Origin: Corythucha ciliata
Taxonomy: Eukaryota > Arthropoda > Insecta > Hemiptera > Tingidae
Reading direction: 5' to 3'
NCBI GenBank assembly: GCA_038030265.1
Contig: CM075938.1
Span: forward strand, 53,189,189 to 53,253,188
Length of the DNA stretch: 64,000 nucleotides
This document shows, in pieces, positions 1 through 13,500 of the stretch. Both the position numbers and the translations under genes were made by a program. Numbering within the stretch: the first letter of the stretch is position 1; each line of letters starts with the position of its first letter. Below the pieces are notes generated by a model. The model made no database searches and was not told where the DNA came from. It saw only the letters and a program-made list of their open reading frames with translations.

Positions 1-1676
1 TCGCGGGACAACAAATCATGTTTGCCTCGATGCTTGTAACTTTTTGTAGTAATACTAAGTGGAATTGAGTTTGTGGTCCTGTCTCCGTTTCGACCTCAGA
101 CCTTCAGCTACTTGTACTTGAGCTTCTCGGTCCTAGTCTCATCAGCCTGGCAATTGAGCCGAGGACGGAGCCGGTGGGCCGCCTTTCGCCAGCGCTTCAT
201 TGTGCCATTTTTTACGATTGTCCGGTGGGTCGCTGGCCCGTGGCCCCCATCATGTTTATCGTTCAATGTTTTTATCGTAGGTTTATTTTTTCTTCTCTTC
301 TTTCTATTATATTTTTTTGTTTCGCTGAACTTCAAAGATAGTAGGCCGAGTGCTTTTGGCCAATCCAGTACGATTTGCTGTAATCATCATCTTTTTTTGT
401 GGGACGTTATTTTGTTATTTATCTCATTGCCGCTAGCTGCACAGTGGTAAACACTGTTTGTCGTTTTGCGCCCAAGATCTATAATTTACCATTTATATGT
501 CCGTCCCTTACAGAAAGTTTTAGAAAGGGAGTTTCCCTCAATCATTCATTGCATTCATTAATTACCATTGGGTTACTCTTAATCACAGGTTCACATTCGC
601 CCAAGGACGGATCTCAGGCGGGGTAATCGAAACCCCTCGCCCTCCCAAAGTACACTCCCGTCCCTCCCCACACCCATGTGTAGAGCGATTTGACCAGCTC
701 ATTGGGAGGGGGGCAATTCTGCTGTCTCCCCCGCCTTTGCTCCGCCTATGCATTCACCTGTTCTTAAGAGTTGGCGAATAAGTCTCCCCCTTCCCAGCCA
801 GTCTGAATACAGAAACTCAGCCCAGTTGGAACGCTTTACGGAGAGTTATATGCTGGTCCGCAGAATTCGTTTTGTTGGTCCGCAAATTTAGGAGGACCCG
901 ATGGAAAGGATTTCGGCTCAGGGTGACTATAGGCGTCACTTACTTTTCTCGACCATGTCTGAAGACGTCAACGCTCATTTTTTCCAAGTGTTCGGGGAAA
1001 GGTCAAAACTGCCCTGTTTTTTCGTCATGTGCTTACAAGCCCCAACTTGTAACGCCGAGTGTGTCTACCCCCCCCCCTCACAACCACCCCAACATCTTTC
1101 AAGTTCATCTTCAAACAAAGCTGCAGCGCCCCGTTTCGCCCTCACGGTTTTCATTCAGCCCTGGTGAAATGGGTCTCCTGCCCTGACTCGATTTTGCCAG
1201 GGCAGGTCGAGCGCCAGATACGGGGATCGTAGCACCTCAGTTACGTACCCGGCTCATACACCTTGACCCACGAGTGTGCCAATTTTCAGTGCAGTCCGAG
1301 CATTTCAAGTGCCTGGTCAGTAGACCAGCAGCATTTTCCGAGTTTCCCCTCAACCGACCGGGTTCAAATTGTAGGACAAAGGTGTACTGACCCACGCGTA
1401 AAATTGTGTTCCATTTTTCCGTCCAATCCCAGCATTTTAAGCGCCTGGTCAGCTGAGTTAACTCTGGGTTATTAAGTCAGGCACCGCTATCCATTCCACT
1501 AAAAAAAAAAAAAAAAAAACGGAAATTCGCCCCAAAATCCAGAAAATTCCATCAAAAATTCAGACAGCGAGTTTGGCTCTTTCACAACCCAAATTTCGTT
1601 TTCAGAAATCAATTTCGCGGACTTTTGCTTTTTCAAACTGAAATTGCATGGTATTGGCTTCTTTAAATTTATTCAG
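1..1676. other. Region without a recognised gene
   Basis: I see no coding exon that can be recognised by protein similarity. The open frames here have no domain signature and no codon-level support. The stretch contains a C-rich run near 1070, an A tract at about 1501-1519, and from about 1520 to 1670 short degenerate repeats built around AAATTTCG / CAATTTCGCGG. The same style of repeat recurs at 26040-26250. The A tract and repeats lie directly downstream of the antisense LINE remnant that follows. Confidence 0.5.
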
Positions 1677-3158
1677 TCAAAAATATGAACATATAGTAAA
1701 TAGTACATAAGTTAAAAAAAATGTGATTAAACTGTCTATAGTCAATTTCATTTTAAAGGAATGAATAGTATCACTAAAAAAATCGCAATGCGAGGGAACC
1801 GAGTTCGCTACAGAAGCTAAGCGATCCAGCGTGTAATGCCTCGCATGGTTAGTACGGTGGTGCCCCGCGTAAAACACTTGACCACCACGTCTCAAATCAC
1901 GCTGAGGAACTGAGGAAGACACAGGCGAGAAAGGATTTCGGGGCAGGAGGTGTGAGAGTTGAGGATCTTCCAAGCGAAGAGTAGGCTCGCGGAGAGTCGT
2001 CTATCCGCCAATGTGTGGAGCCCAGTAAAAATAAGCCTTTTCGAGCCCTTTCGAGCATTATATGATAATGCTCGAGACTAGAGAATAAGATAGGCCCAAG
2101 ATGCGAGCCCTGTGGGACTCCAGGATCTGAATCAAGTCAGAAAGAGAACCACTGTAGGCCACCCTAAACGTCCTACCAACCGGACATCATCTCTCTGACT
2201 GGCAAGCTTTGTATAATTCCCATTCGCTCCCGTCCTCCTGAACCTCCTGTAAGCTTTATTCTTCCTTCTAATAAGATAGATCAATTCCCTATCGTACCAA
2301 GACGGGTTCTTGGTACGAGTGGAAGAAGCTTCAGGAACAAAATATGAGTTAGCTGTATTAATTACGTTATAAATAAAACGCAAAGCTTCCTCGATAGAGC
2401 CTTGTGATAAAATATTCCAATCAACATTTAGGAAGAACTCGTTCAAAGAAGTATAGTCGGCTCTACAAAAATTCAGACTAATTGATCTTCGGGGTGGCTT
2501 GCACTTCAACAGCATAGGAAAAAGAATTTCAACCGGGGGGTGCAGCTTATATGGATCAACCAAAGAGAAATCACTTTTACGGACCAGAATGTCCTCATGC
2601 ATCGAAAACACGTAGTCCAACATGACAATTGAGCACATCATTAAGCTGGAGAATACCATGAAAACTCATATTATCCTTGAGAGACAATTCAACCGCTGCA
2701 CCACCAGAGTAAACATTGAAATCACCGGCTACTGTACCAACCTTGAAAAAGTGTAACGAGTGCGAACAAAATCCAATTCCTCGAAAAACTGTTCCTAGAT
2801 GGACAACTCTGAACCAGGATGGATATAGAAACACCCAATAAGAAGATTTCCCTCCATAGAGTCTCCAGAACCCAGCACCACTCAACCAGGGAGTTAGGAC
2901 AGGAAATAAGCTTAGAGGAATGAGACTTTCGCACAGCAATAAGAACACCGGCCTCACGGCAAACACCACACGTAGAGTAGTCGAGACATCGAACGCGAAC
3001 GTAGGTGAGGTAAACCCCGTTGCCCCACGGTTTTTGTTGAGCGGACCAGTCCGCGCGTCAGGTCTTAGAGATAAATATTCGTTAGTTAATAAGTTCGGAT
3101 CCCAATTTGAGGTTTTCTGGCTTATTGTCCGCGAAATTGACTGTAAGTAAAAATGCAA
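1677..3158 (-). pseudogene. Degenerate non-LTR retrotransposon (LINE) fragment: endonuclease, linker, one RT box, C-terminal tail
   Basis: Read on the minus strand, 3158-2595 has apurinic-endonuclease-like text with the signature VAGDFN followed by shifted frames. 2659-2132 continues with LDYVFS and the endonuclease-RT linker motif NPSWYDRELI. At about 2126-2086 there is an RT palm box, GVPQGSHLGPILF. 1973-1677 holds a C-terminal tail containing YTLDRLASVANS. The RT fingers and the YADD-containing palm are missing: the sequence passes almost directly from the linker to the GVPQG box. At least three frame changes show it is dead. Clade is uncertain (CR1/Jockey-like from the linker style). It lies upstream of the DNA ligase gene, in antisense orientation. 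Confidence 0.75.
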
Positions 3159-4522
3159 TTTTAAGGTCTTAATTTAAGCAAAATTGCTTTAATTGTGGTG
3201 GTAGAACAGATAGGGTAGCCGGCCCTAGAAGCCCCCCCCCCCCCCAAGGTCTGACGAATACTACAAAATTGGTAGTGTTCTGACTGAATATTCGCGGCAT
3301 TGCAACTTTCGGCTTTTAATTTCTGTGCAAATCCAAATACCGGGTTTTAATTTTGGTGTAATTGTAAGGTTGTTTTTAGTGGAACGCCAATGGTCGTTCA
3401 TGTCCTTTTAAGGGCGCGAATCATGGTCTTTTCATGATTTTTTTTAGGCTGAATGAACTGTCAGTCCAGTCATTTTTAGGGCGCGTGAAGTCAGTTTGGG
3501 CGTTTTTAGAGTGGCAATTGCCAGTTTGCCAATTTTTAGGGCTCAAATAGTCAGGTTAGCCATTTTCAAGGCGCGAATCGACAGTTTTCGCCATTTTGGT
3601 GCGCGATTATCCGTTTAACCGTGTTTATGGTGGGAACAGCTAGTTTAGCTATTTTTGTAATTGGTCAAGCCATTTTTGACAGAGTGAAGCACACAATTTC
3701 GCCAGCCTCTTCCTTGAGCAAATCCTTAATCCGCGTCTGTGTCTGAGTACTATTGATGGGTTGGACAATATATTGTGAACACCATTTCTATTGAAAAAGT
3801 AGGTACACATATTTAAACCCAAATATTGCGCAATATATTGAACGTGTAGGGCAGACGTCAAAATATTGCGCGTTAATACTGTGCGTGTATGGGTCTCTTA
3901 AGGAGCCCGTAAAGAAAAACCGTTTTTACATCAAATTGGCGCATGACTAAATTTTTCGTTTGCGCCTACACTTATTACAGTTCGGCTTAAGCGGGAAAAT
4001 TTGCCCTACCGTAGTCCGTAGTCTCTCTAAACTAGAGATTTTACTTTAGAGATCAACTCCATGAGAGCAATAAAGCATCAAGAATTAACCGGTCGATCAC
4101 CAAGTACTCTGTATAATACTGGAGTTTGAGTAACTTGACCAGAAATCAGGAAGATCTTATGGCAATCGTCGTCTTAAGTTGTTCATATTTTCCGTACAAT
4201 ATGTATGTACTATATACTACTGATATACTGTTATATACTACTGATATTTACATTATTTCGCGTGAACCGTAAGTATTAATTATTTACGCGTAAAGGAATA
4301 TCACTGGATACACTGCCGGGCTCTCTAGTTGTGCCCTGGAGTTGTTAAGCCTCCTTCTCCATGTCTGATGGTTTGTGCTGGAATCGTACCCCAGATCGAT
4401 CGTCGATTTCCCGACGATAAAACCCTCTCTCTAGTCTAAATTGACCATAATTTTATTACTACCTATTCTTTTTGTCTGTTTTGGCCATGTCTGAGGGAAC
4501 TAAAAACGAAATAATCTAACAG
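3159..4522. other. Repeat-rich upstream region of the DNA ligase gene
   Basis: Contains a poly-C run near 3228-3245. From 3240 to 3380 there is a copy of a repeat family with CTGACGAATA and GAAATTGCAA boxes. From about 3395 to 3660 there is a separate ~40-bp degenerate array built on CAGTTTGCCA and TTTTTAGGGCGCG. Around 3765-3845 is an AT-rich stretch with ACAATATATTGTG and CAATATATTGAACG palindromes. The first exon of the ligase gene should lie in or upstream of this region, but I could not identify it. Confidence 0.5.
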
Positions 4523-7500
4523 GTCATTCTTTAAAAAAACGACCGTCGAAGAACCAGCGGATAAAGACAAATCGTCCGACGAAGACGGGTATGAGTTATT
4601 ATATTCCAACCAAAAATGTTGAAATTCGCTTTGTCGAGACACTATTGGCAACGAGCAGTCGAGCTGATCATTTGCCCTCGACAGCGCCCCACTTGGAATC
4701 GCTACTATCCTTTTCTAATCCCGTTCCGGTGTAGAAAATCCCGGACTCTGGATAACAGTTCGCCGGTCAAGTCATCCCCATCATCATCACCCATCAAGTG
4801 CCAGCTTGCCGGCACGCCCATACGGACTTATGGAGGGGGGAAAAAACGAAAACGAGTGGCTCGAATCGAGAGTGACGACGACGATGAGGACGACGAAGTT
4901 TCAGCTCCTTCTGAGTACGTGCGCCCGGTTGATGATTAAAAGCCAATCAAATCTCCTTCGCCCCATTAACTGAATTTTTCGCTGTTTTTTTTCAGGAAGA
5001 AAAGCACACCGCGAACGAATGATGAGCACTCCACTAAGAGCAAGGAGTCCGCAACTGAAGACACTCCCTGTAGCGTGTCTCCTGAGTCAGGTGAAGTACA
5101 CCCCCCCCCCAAACCTTAATTTTCTTATTGAAATTTGGACGTCATATTATTGATTATAGAACACAAAGAGAATGTTGATAAAACCCCCGAAAAGTGCAAT
5201 CTCGAGAAGTCCACTCCTTCTATAAAAACCAAAAAAAGAAAATCAAGCGTGAAAGAGAAAAAAGAGGGGAAAGAGTCTAAAAAATCGAGCGTGAAAGACA
5301 AAAAAGAAGGGAAGGAGTCTAAAAAACGGAAAAAATTGACGTCTGAAAACGGACAAATTCAGAGTGACAACAAAGATGAAGAGACAGGTGCCTCAAAGAA
5401 AGATGAAGAGACGGAAAATAATTCGGTGGAAGACAAAACTGCTTTAAAAGAAAAAAAAACTTTCATTAGCTTTTTTGGTAATTCTGTGACTGTGTGCATG
5501 CAAGGATGTGCTGCTAAGAAATTTTTGTCGTTGAAGGCGTTTCCAAGGGTGAAGGAGCAAAAAATATTGAACTGAAAAAGGAGAAGGTACTGTCTTACGA
5601 TCCTGCGAAGTCAAGCTATGAGCCTATCGAAGATGCATGTTGGAAAAAAGGTGAAAAGTGAGTGATTTCCGTTTTATTTTGATTGTCGCGGCTGTTTATT
5701 TATTATTTTTAAAGGGTACCATATCATGCTCTTGCCACAACTTTGGTTAAAATCGAAGACACGTCCTCTCGACTGAAAATAGTTGACATTTTGAGTAATT
5801 ATTTTCGATCGGTCTTGGTTCTAAGCAGTGACGATTTACTGCCGTCCGTATACTTATGCCTGAATCAACTGGCTCCTGCCTACGAAGGCCTGGAATTGGG
5901 AATCGCCGAAACTACGATGATGAAGGTTGTATATATCTATACTTTTGGTGTTTTGTTTTTCCAAACTTTAATTGGCGATCGCATTCCAGGCAATCGCTCA
6001 AACAACAGGTAGATCAGTGGCTCAAATCAAAGCCGACGCCAAGAGTTTGGGTGATTTGGGTCTGGTCGCGGAACAGAGTAAGTGCTCACAGCGCGTCATG
6101 TTCACGCCGCCTCCGTTAACCGTTCAGGGAATTTTCAACAAACTAAGAGAAATCGCTCAAATGACTGGTCAATCGGTTAGTAATTTTTTGTGGAGGTGGG
6201 GGAGTCGAATAGTGGCTAAATAAACACGTTATTTTGTGCAGTCTCAAGCTAAAAAAGTGGACAAAATTCAAGCGATGTTCGTCGCCTGTAAAGGACCAGA
6301 AGCCAGGTATCTGATAAGGTGGCTTGCGGGAAAATTGAGGATCGGGTTGGCCGAACAGTCTGTACTCCAGGTAACAAACCGGAAATTTCAAATTATTAAG
6401 TTTAGTTCTAACGAGCACCCTGCTCCCCAGGCTTTAGCTCAGGCCTGCGTGCTGACACCTCCTGGACAGGAATTCCCTCCAAAAATCCTCAACGCTTTCA
6501 AAGGCGTTCCCCACGAAAAATTCAAAGCTAAATTAGAGGAACAGGCGTTGATTCTTAAAACAACATTCAGGTTAACGATTTAAACAACAATAAAGTGCCA
6601 AAAAAAAGTTGATAACCTTTTTTTTTTTGTCGTGCAGCGAATGCCCGAACTACGATATGATCGTACCGGTTTTGATAAAAGAAGGCATTGCCGCTTTACC
6701 CGAAAAATGTAAAATCACTCCCGGCCTGCCAGTCAAACCAATGTTGGCCCAGCCTACCAATGGAGTTCAAGCTGTTTTTAAGAGGTTCGAAGGACACAAA
6801 TTCACTTGCGAGTGGAAGTACGACGGCGAACGAGCGCAGGTAATAATAAAATATATTTTTTTTAAAATTAAATTTAATGGGCAACCTGCGATGATATGGT
6901 CTTTGGGCTGGGTCTTTGCTTGTGCGGGGGGGGGGGGAATTTTATACGTCCGCTGCTCCAGGTGGACTTATGATGGCAGGGGAGACGATAGCTTTTTCAA
7001 TATCCGTTCCTCTTGTATTAGAACAAGAACGCACTTGTTGCGAGCACTGTAACTTGACAGCTTACAGGCCTGTGTGAGTTCCTCACGATTAACTTATTCG
7101 TCTAGTTGGCCACGATAGCTCCCCCAAGTCTGACGAATAGCCTCAAAATTGGAACATTTTGGAGCTAAATATTCATAAAATTGGAGGCTTCCTTGCTGAA
7201 TATTCGTGAATTTGTGAGTTTCAGGTTTTTACTTACGCGAAATTGCTAGTTTCTAGTTTTTATTTTCGCGAAATTGCAAGTGTTATGGGACCCCGGGACA
7301 GCCAGCCCCAACTGTGCTCACAGCCTGACGAATAACCGCGTGATTTCAACATTTTTTAGTTAGTGAGTTTGGGTCGCAATTTTGAACGAAATAACAAGTT
7401 TTTGGCTCAATATGCGTAAAATTGACAGTTTTGGGTCTTAATTTATAAGCAAAATTGCAAGTTTCGGGGCCTTTTTTCGAGGCGGCAAACCCGAAGGTAA

Positions 7501-10500
7501 CCGACTCGCAAAGCCTAACGAATACCTGCGAAATTTCAAGTTGCACGTCTGAATATGTGTGGCACTGCAACTTTCGGGTCCTTTAATTCCGGCGAAAAAG
7601 CAAACTTTGGGTTTTAGTTTCGGTGAAATGGCAAGTTTCGGGATCTTTATTGCTTCCAGGGCGCAAAAAACCTTGATGAATAGCCGCAAATAATTCGGAG
7701 CTGAATGTTTGTGGGTGTTCAAGTTTTGGGGCTAAATATCCTAGCCTGGTTTGCTATAATTGTTTTTTTGGGCTCGGATCAGTGCCGTATTTAGGTGGGA
7801 GCCCGACGACCCCAATGTCACGCGGACCCGGAAGGAATAAGCTCGTCTTCTATCGATAGGCGCAGGGCCGTCTTTACTACAATTGGGGCCCCGGGCCCGG
7901 GGTGACATTGGACCCCCTTGTTGAAGGAGGAATGTTATCCGTATTATTTGAGCGCCTTGTCACAATTTTAGCCGCTATAATATGCGCTTTTTCTACATGG
8001 TATCGGCAGATTTAGCCATTTTCTCAATTTTAGCAGTGAATTAACGTTTTTTTCTCAATTTTTGCCGGGAATCAGCTGTTTTCCAGGCGTTTTCTTAATT
8101 TTATTCGCAAATTGGCGTTTTCTAAAGTTAGCTGTAATGAGCGCTTTTCATACCTTTCAGTCGGGAATTTGGGGGTTCCTCGACTTTTGCCACGAATTAG
8201 CCATTTTTCCAGTTTTAGCCATGAATTAGCACTTTATCTCAATTTCAGTCGCATAATGGCTAAGTTTGCTTAATTTTGGCTGTGAATCGAGCACTTTTTC
8301 TTGATTTTAGCTGCCAATACGTCTCATTTTTAGCCAGGATATTACACCCGAAAACCGTGAATTACTTATTCAATTTTAGCTACGAGTGAGTGCTAGATTC
8401 CTTGATTTTATCCGGTAATTAGTGTTTTAATTCTCAATTTTAACTACGAGCGGGGTTTTCTCAATTTCATCCTTGGAATCAGCGTTTTTCTCAAAACCTA
8501 CTCTAGCGAGCCCTGAATGAAAGTTTTTTTTTCCAATTTTCACTGCGAATTAACGTTTATTTTTCTTAATTTCACCAGCGAATTAGCGCATTTTCCTCAT
8601 TTAGCCGTGGATTAGCGTTTTTGTTCACTTTCAGCCACGAAGTTTCCTTTGGAAGCCGCAATGCGTGTTTTCTCCAGTTTAACCGAGAATTAGCGCTTCT
8701 TTTCAATTTTTTTTTCGGTGAAGTACCGATTTCTACCCATTTTAGTCGCGCATTGGCGATTCTTTGTATATTTCACAAATTACCCCCCCCCCCCAATTAG
8801 TCATTTTTCTTGATTTTAGCCGCAAATTAGCGTTTTAATTCATTTTAACCGCCAGTTGTGGATTTTTCTACGTTTCTTCAACGAATCAGAGTTCCCCAAT
8901 TTTCGCCGCGGATTAGCGATTTGTTTTTTTCACTTTCTGGCACGAAGTTACCTTTAGAGGCCGTGAATTGACGTTTTTTCCATTTAATCCGCGAATTAGC
9001 GTTTTCTTTATTTCAGCGCTTCTTGTCAGTTTTATCGATGAATTAGCAATTCTTCTCCATTTTAGCCGTGAATTCGCGATTTATCTTAATTTTGCAGTGA
9101 ATTCGTGTTTTTCCTCATTACAGCCGCTAATTAGCGATTTTTCTCAATTTCATCCATGAATTAGCAACTTTTCTTAATTTTAGCTGCGAATTAGCGAGAT
9201 TATGGATTAGCGTTTTATCCCAGTTTGAGCCACGCACTTGCCTTCAGAACCTGAAAATTGTCGTTTCCATACTTCTAAACTCCAAGCGGTTTTTATTTTC
9301 AATTTGTTTTGTTTTGTTTTCATATTCACAATTTATTCTCCACTTTAGCCGTGAATACGTCATTTTAGCCGCTAAAGAGCGATCCTCCCCAATATTTTTA
9401 TCCTTGAATCAGCACTTTTTCTTAATTTTCCCCGCGAATTGGTGTTTTTTTTTCGCTTTTAGCTACGAGTTAGCGTCCACGAACTTGCGTCCTGAATATG
9501 CCGTGAATTAATGTTTTCGTAATTTTAGGCGCGAATTAGCGCTTTTTCTCAAAACCATTTGTGAATTCGTGATTTTAAACGCAAATTACTGATTTTTACA
9601 CTTTATCCGCGATTTTAGAGGTTTTTCTCAATTTTAGCTGTGAAGTAACGTTTTATCTCGCGAACCAGCTGTGTATTATTTTTCTTAACTTTATCCGTTA
9701 TTTAGCACTTTTTCTCACTTGTGTTCGCGAATTGTAGCGTTTTCCATTTGCTCAAAAATCCGAGGGGCGTCAAAATCCAACATTAAAAATGATTTACCAC
9801 TGTAGGCCATGGGTGGGCCATTGCGAAACGCTCAGCGGGCCACTTCTTGGCCCGCGGGCCCTGGGTTGGTCACCCCTGGTCTAAGCTATGCACGCAATTT
9901 CAGATAACCTTCCAGCTTTTTGAGGCATCCAATGGCGCATTCCTCACGTTCAACACACCGTGAGCTATGACTCATTCCTCTGACGTACGCGAAAAGGCAC
10001 AAGTGGAGATAGCTTTAAAGAGAACTATTAGGCTACAAAATTCATTATTGCATTAATCGTTGACATGCGATGAATATTGATAGAAATTGAGCTCTCTCCA
10101 GCAAATGTTTGGCACATATATCCATGAATTTGAGCTTTTTCTCAATTTTGGCTGCAAAATTTCTCCGAAAACCAATTACTATATATTTTTCTACATGAAT
10201 TTGCGATTTTTTCACATTTAACTATGAGTTAACGCTTTTTCCTCATTTTATCAGCGAATTAGTGATTTTTCTCAATTTTAGCAACGTAAAATCGCTGCTT
10301 GCTGCAAAAATTGAAAAAAATTGCTAATACGCTGTTAAAATGAGGAAAAAGCGCTAACTCTCTCGGCTAAATGACGTGATACAATCCGCGCATTCTTGGC
10401 CAAAGTTATGAAGTACTGATTCACGGCTAAAATTGAGGAAAAGTGCTAACTCAAGGCTAAATGTGAAATTATTTCAAAAAAGCTTTAATGCGGGGCATCT

Positions 10501-13500
10501 TAAATTACTACTGCGCCCTAAAATTGAGAAAAATCGCCAAATAGCTGCTATAATGGGCAAAAAGCTCTAACTGGCATGCCTAATTGTGAAAAAATCGCCC
10601 ATTCATGGCCAAAATTAAGAACAAGTGCTAAATGACGGCTAAAAAAGAACACAAGGGCTCATTTAGAGCTGAAATTTAGGGAACGCCAATTTGAGATTTT
10701 TGGAGGCAGCTTTCATAGCTGAAATTGAGAAGAGGCGCTAATTCGTGCCTAAAAGTGAGAAAAGTGCTAATTGATTGCTACATGTGAATACAACATTGCC
10801 AATCCGCTAGTAATATAAATAAAAAGCGCTGATTTGCTGCTAAATCTGAGGAAATCGCTAAATCGCTGCTAAAATGAAGAAAAAGTGCCAGCACATGGCA
10901 TGGTTGGAAATAATTAAAAACTCTAATCCGCGGCTAAATTTGAGAAAAACCAATAATGTACGGGGCCGGTACGGAGCATCCTAATTTTCAGCCAAAATTG
11001 AGAAAATTAACGGTTTCAATGGCCACTTCGTTGCTGAGATAAAGTGCTAAGTCATGGCTGAGGCAAAATAAATTCGTAATTCGTGCTTAAAATCTATAAA
11101 AACTCATATTTTCGGCTAAAATTTGTGAAAATCGGTAATTGCGAACGAACGCTCATTCACCGGCTAAAGTTAAGAAAGTGGCAATCGCGGATAAAAATAA
11201 GAAAAATAGCGAATTCTTGTCTGAAATTGAGAAAAAACGCTAATCCTTGGTTAATAGAGAAGAAATCGCTAATTCACGGCAGGGGCGTAGCCAGCCTTTG
11301 TGATCTAGGGGTGGGCAGCTTGACGTGAGAATTTTAGTCCCTCAAACTGGACTCTTCCGTCATAGAGGCGAATGGTTTTTCGTTTTTCCGCAACAAACGG
11401 CCGCAAAATTGATTTTTCAGCAACTGAACAACCGCAACATTGGGTTTTCTGTGAGCCAGAAATGGGTTTTAGAGTGTCGAATCAGCGAACAGGTTTTATT
11501 AGCGAATCAGACCTGTAAAAATGGGGTTTTAGTGCTCGAAATTAGTATATCACGGTTACAAAATGTATTTAAGTGAGCGAAATTTGGTAAAAGAGGGGGC
11601 CCAATGTTATCCCGGGCCCCAAACTTTAATAAGGACGTCCCTGGCTCGGATTGTTCCTACGTCTTAAGAGATTCATAGCCAGTTTTTTTTTTTTTTTTTT
11701 TACCCGAGTTGTGTACTAGAAAACCCCCAGAGGCCACCTCAAACCCGGGGTCCTTCTTTTCAATTGAAAAAATCTGGTCAAGGATCGTTGGTACAGAGCC
11801 CCAGAAGGTGTCGTAACACGGGCATGATCCGTCTCAACAACTCCCACCCCCCACCGCTACACCCACCAACCATCAACGCCCCGGCAGAAGGCTAGTGTAG
11901 CCGTGTTAACGCCAGCTGTCTACTGGCCAGAGCCAACGCGCTGCCTACAATAGCGCCAGGGTCATGGTCAGCGGTCTCCTTCTGTTAGGAGGAACCGAAG
12001 TTGGGCATTGATAACGGACCACTCAGTTCGGAATGGGCAGCACGCTGAGCTCCCGATCGCCAGACAGCCCCGGGTGGTGACCTTCACACATTTCCAAAAC
12101 GAGCCAGACGTGGACACTACACTCAACCGAGAAATACAGAATCCCTTTTAAACTGTCCAAAAATGATTGTTTCCAATTTTAAATTTCGGTAATTTCTTTG
12201 TAAAAAAAATCGCCCAGTGGTAAAGGTGAACGCTGGCTTCCTCCGATATTCGCGATTCGAAAGCGACCCAGTCAGGCTCCATGTGGCTCTACACCGTCCA
12301 CTAAAAATTTTGTCCGTCTCCTGAAAAACGTGTTAAATCCGCCAAAAACATTGGTATCAAAGGGAGAACCCCTTAAGATTGACCAAAAATCCGTCTCGAC
12401 TCTCGACCCGACTTGTGAAAACCTACTAAATACCTACGCAATATCATCCAATTTTAAATTATGATGACTTTTAGGTAATTTTTTGTCATCAAATTGTTTG
12501 ATTTGGGGCCGGACGCTGTGTACGAGTCCCTCGGACAACAGACAGTAGCGGAATGTAGCCCGCCCAGGCCAAATTAAACTGACGGGGAGTGGGCGTCAGC
12601 GCACTAGACAAAATGTCCAAAATGAGTGAAGACCAGCGGTTTACGTTGGCGCCAAGGCTCTTCCTTGGACTTCAAGTGCCTTATTCACTAAAAGTTAGCG
12701 CCGGTGCTATCCACCCGTCCTCCCCGGAATAAAACATACGTGTTTTTCGATAAGACGGGTGGATGGCGCCGGCGCTTAATTTTAGTGAATAAGAGGTCCG
12801 TTCCATTGTTTCGCGAGTGCTACACTTTTGAAGACAATCATCTGGTTTCATTCAGTTTTTCAGAATAAGTCAATCGAATTACGTGTTTTTCTACACTAGT
12901 GTAGCACTAGCAAATCAATGGAACGGACCTAAGGTCTCAGGGCTGTCGATGCCGTCCGCAGGAAAATGCCCGCGATCCCTCAAAATGAGCCAAAGTGGCC
13001 GGAATCCAGGGGAGAAGGCTTTGAGCGACTCGCCAGACCAAAAATCCTTTTTATTTTCGGATTCCTTGCGTCGAAAACCCCCCAAGTTACTAATCAGGGG
13101 GCCTATTCAGTAAAACTTGGCGCCGGCGCTATTCCTCCGTCTTGTCTAAAAACATATCTTCCAATTCTGAGAAGACAGGTGGATAGCGCCGGCGCTAACT
13201 TTTTGTGAACAAGGCGCCAGCTATGTTCAATTTTAAATTTTCGCCTTTTTTGCATAAATCCCTTAAGCCTAGTAGCCTAGTACACACTGGGAATCTTTGA
13301 GTCGATTCTTTGCGTCTAGAAATGAATCCCGCGTGAGTCAGGGCAGAGTCGATTCTTTTTTGCTTGAATATCATGTGTTGCGGATTCATATTTTTGATTC
13401 TTTTGTCTAATGGCGTTTTCTATTTGCATAAAAATCAGCTCTGGACGCAAGCATTTCCACCCGTCTTTTCCGTTACCATATGATATAATTCAGAGAAGAC

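Noticed and set aside
73..450. 125-residue open frame near the window start
   Set aside because: No ATG supports the start in frame, composition is hydrophobic and low in complexity, and there is no domain or splice context.
4487..4519. ATG TCT GAG at 4487 as the ligase start codon
   Set aside because: This frame stops within ten codons before the acceptor at 4522 and does not join the next exon in phase. The true first exon is still unidentified.
11830..11985. tRNA or SINE on the minus strand
   Set aside because: TAGGCAGCGCGTTGG resembles a D arm, but there is no B box or terminal pairing.
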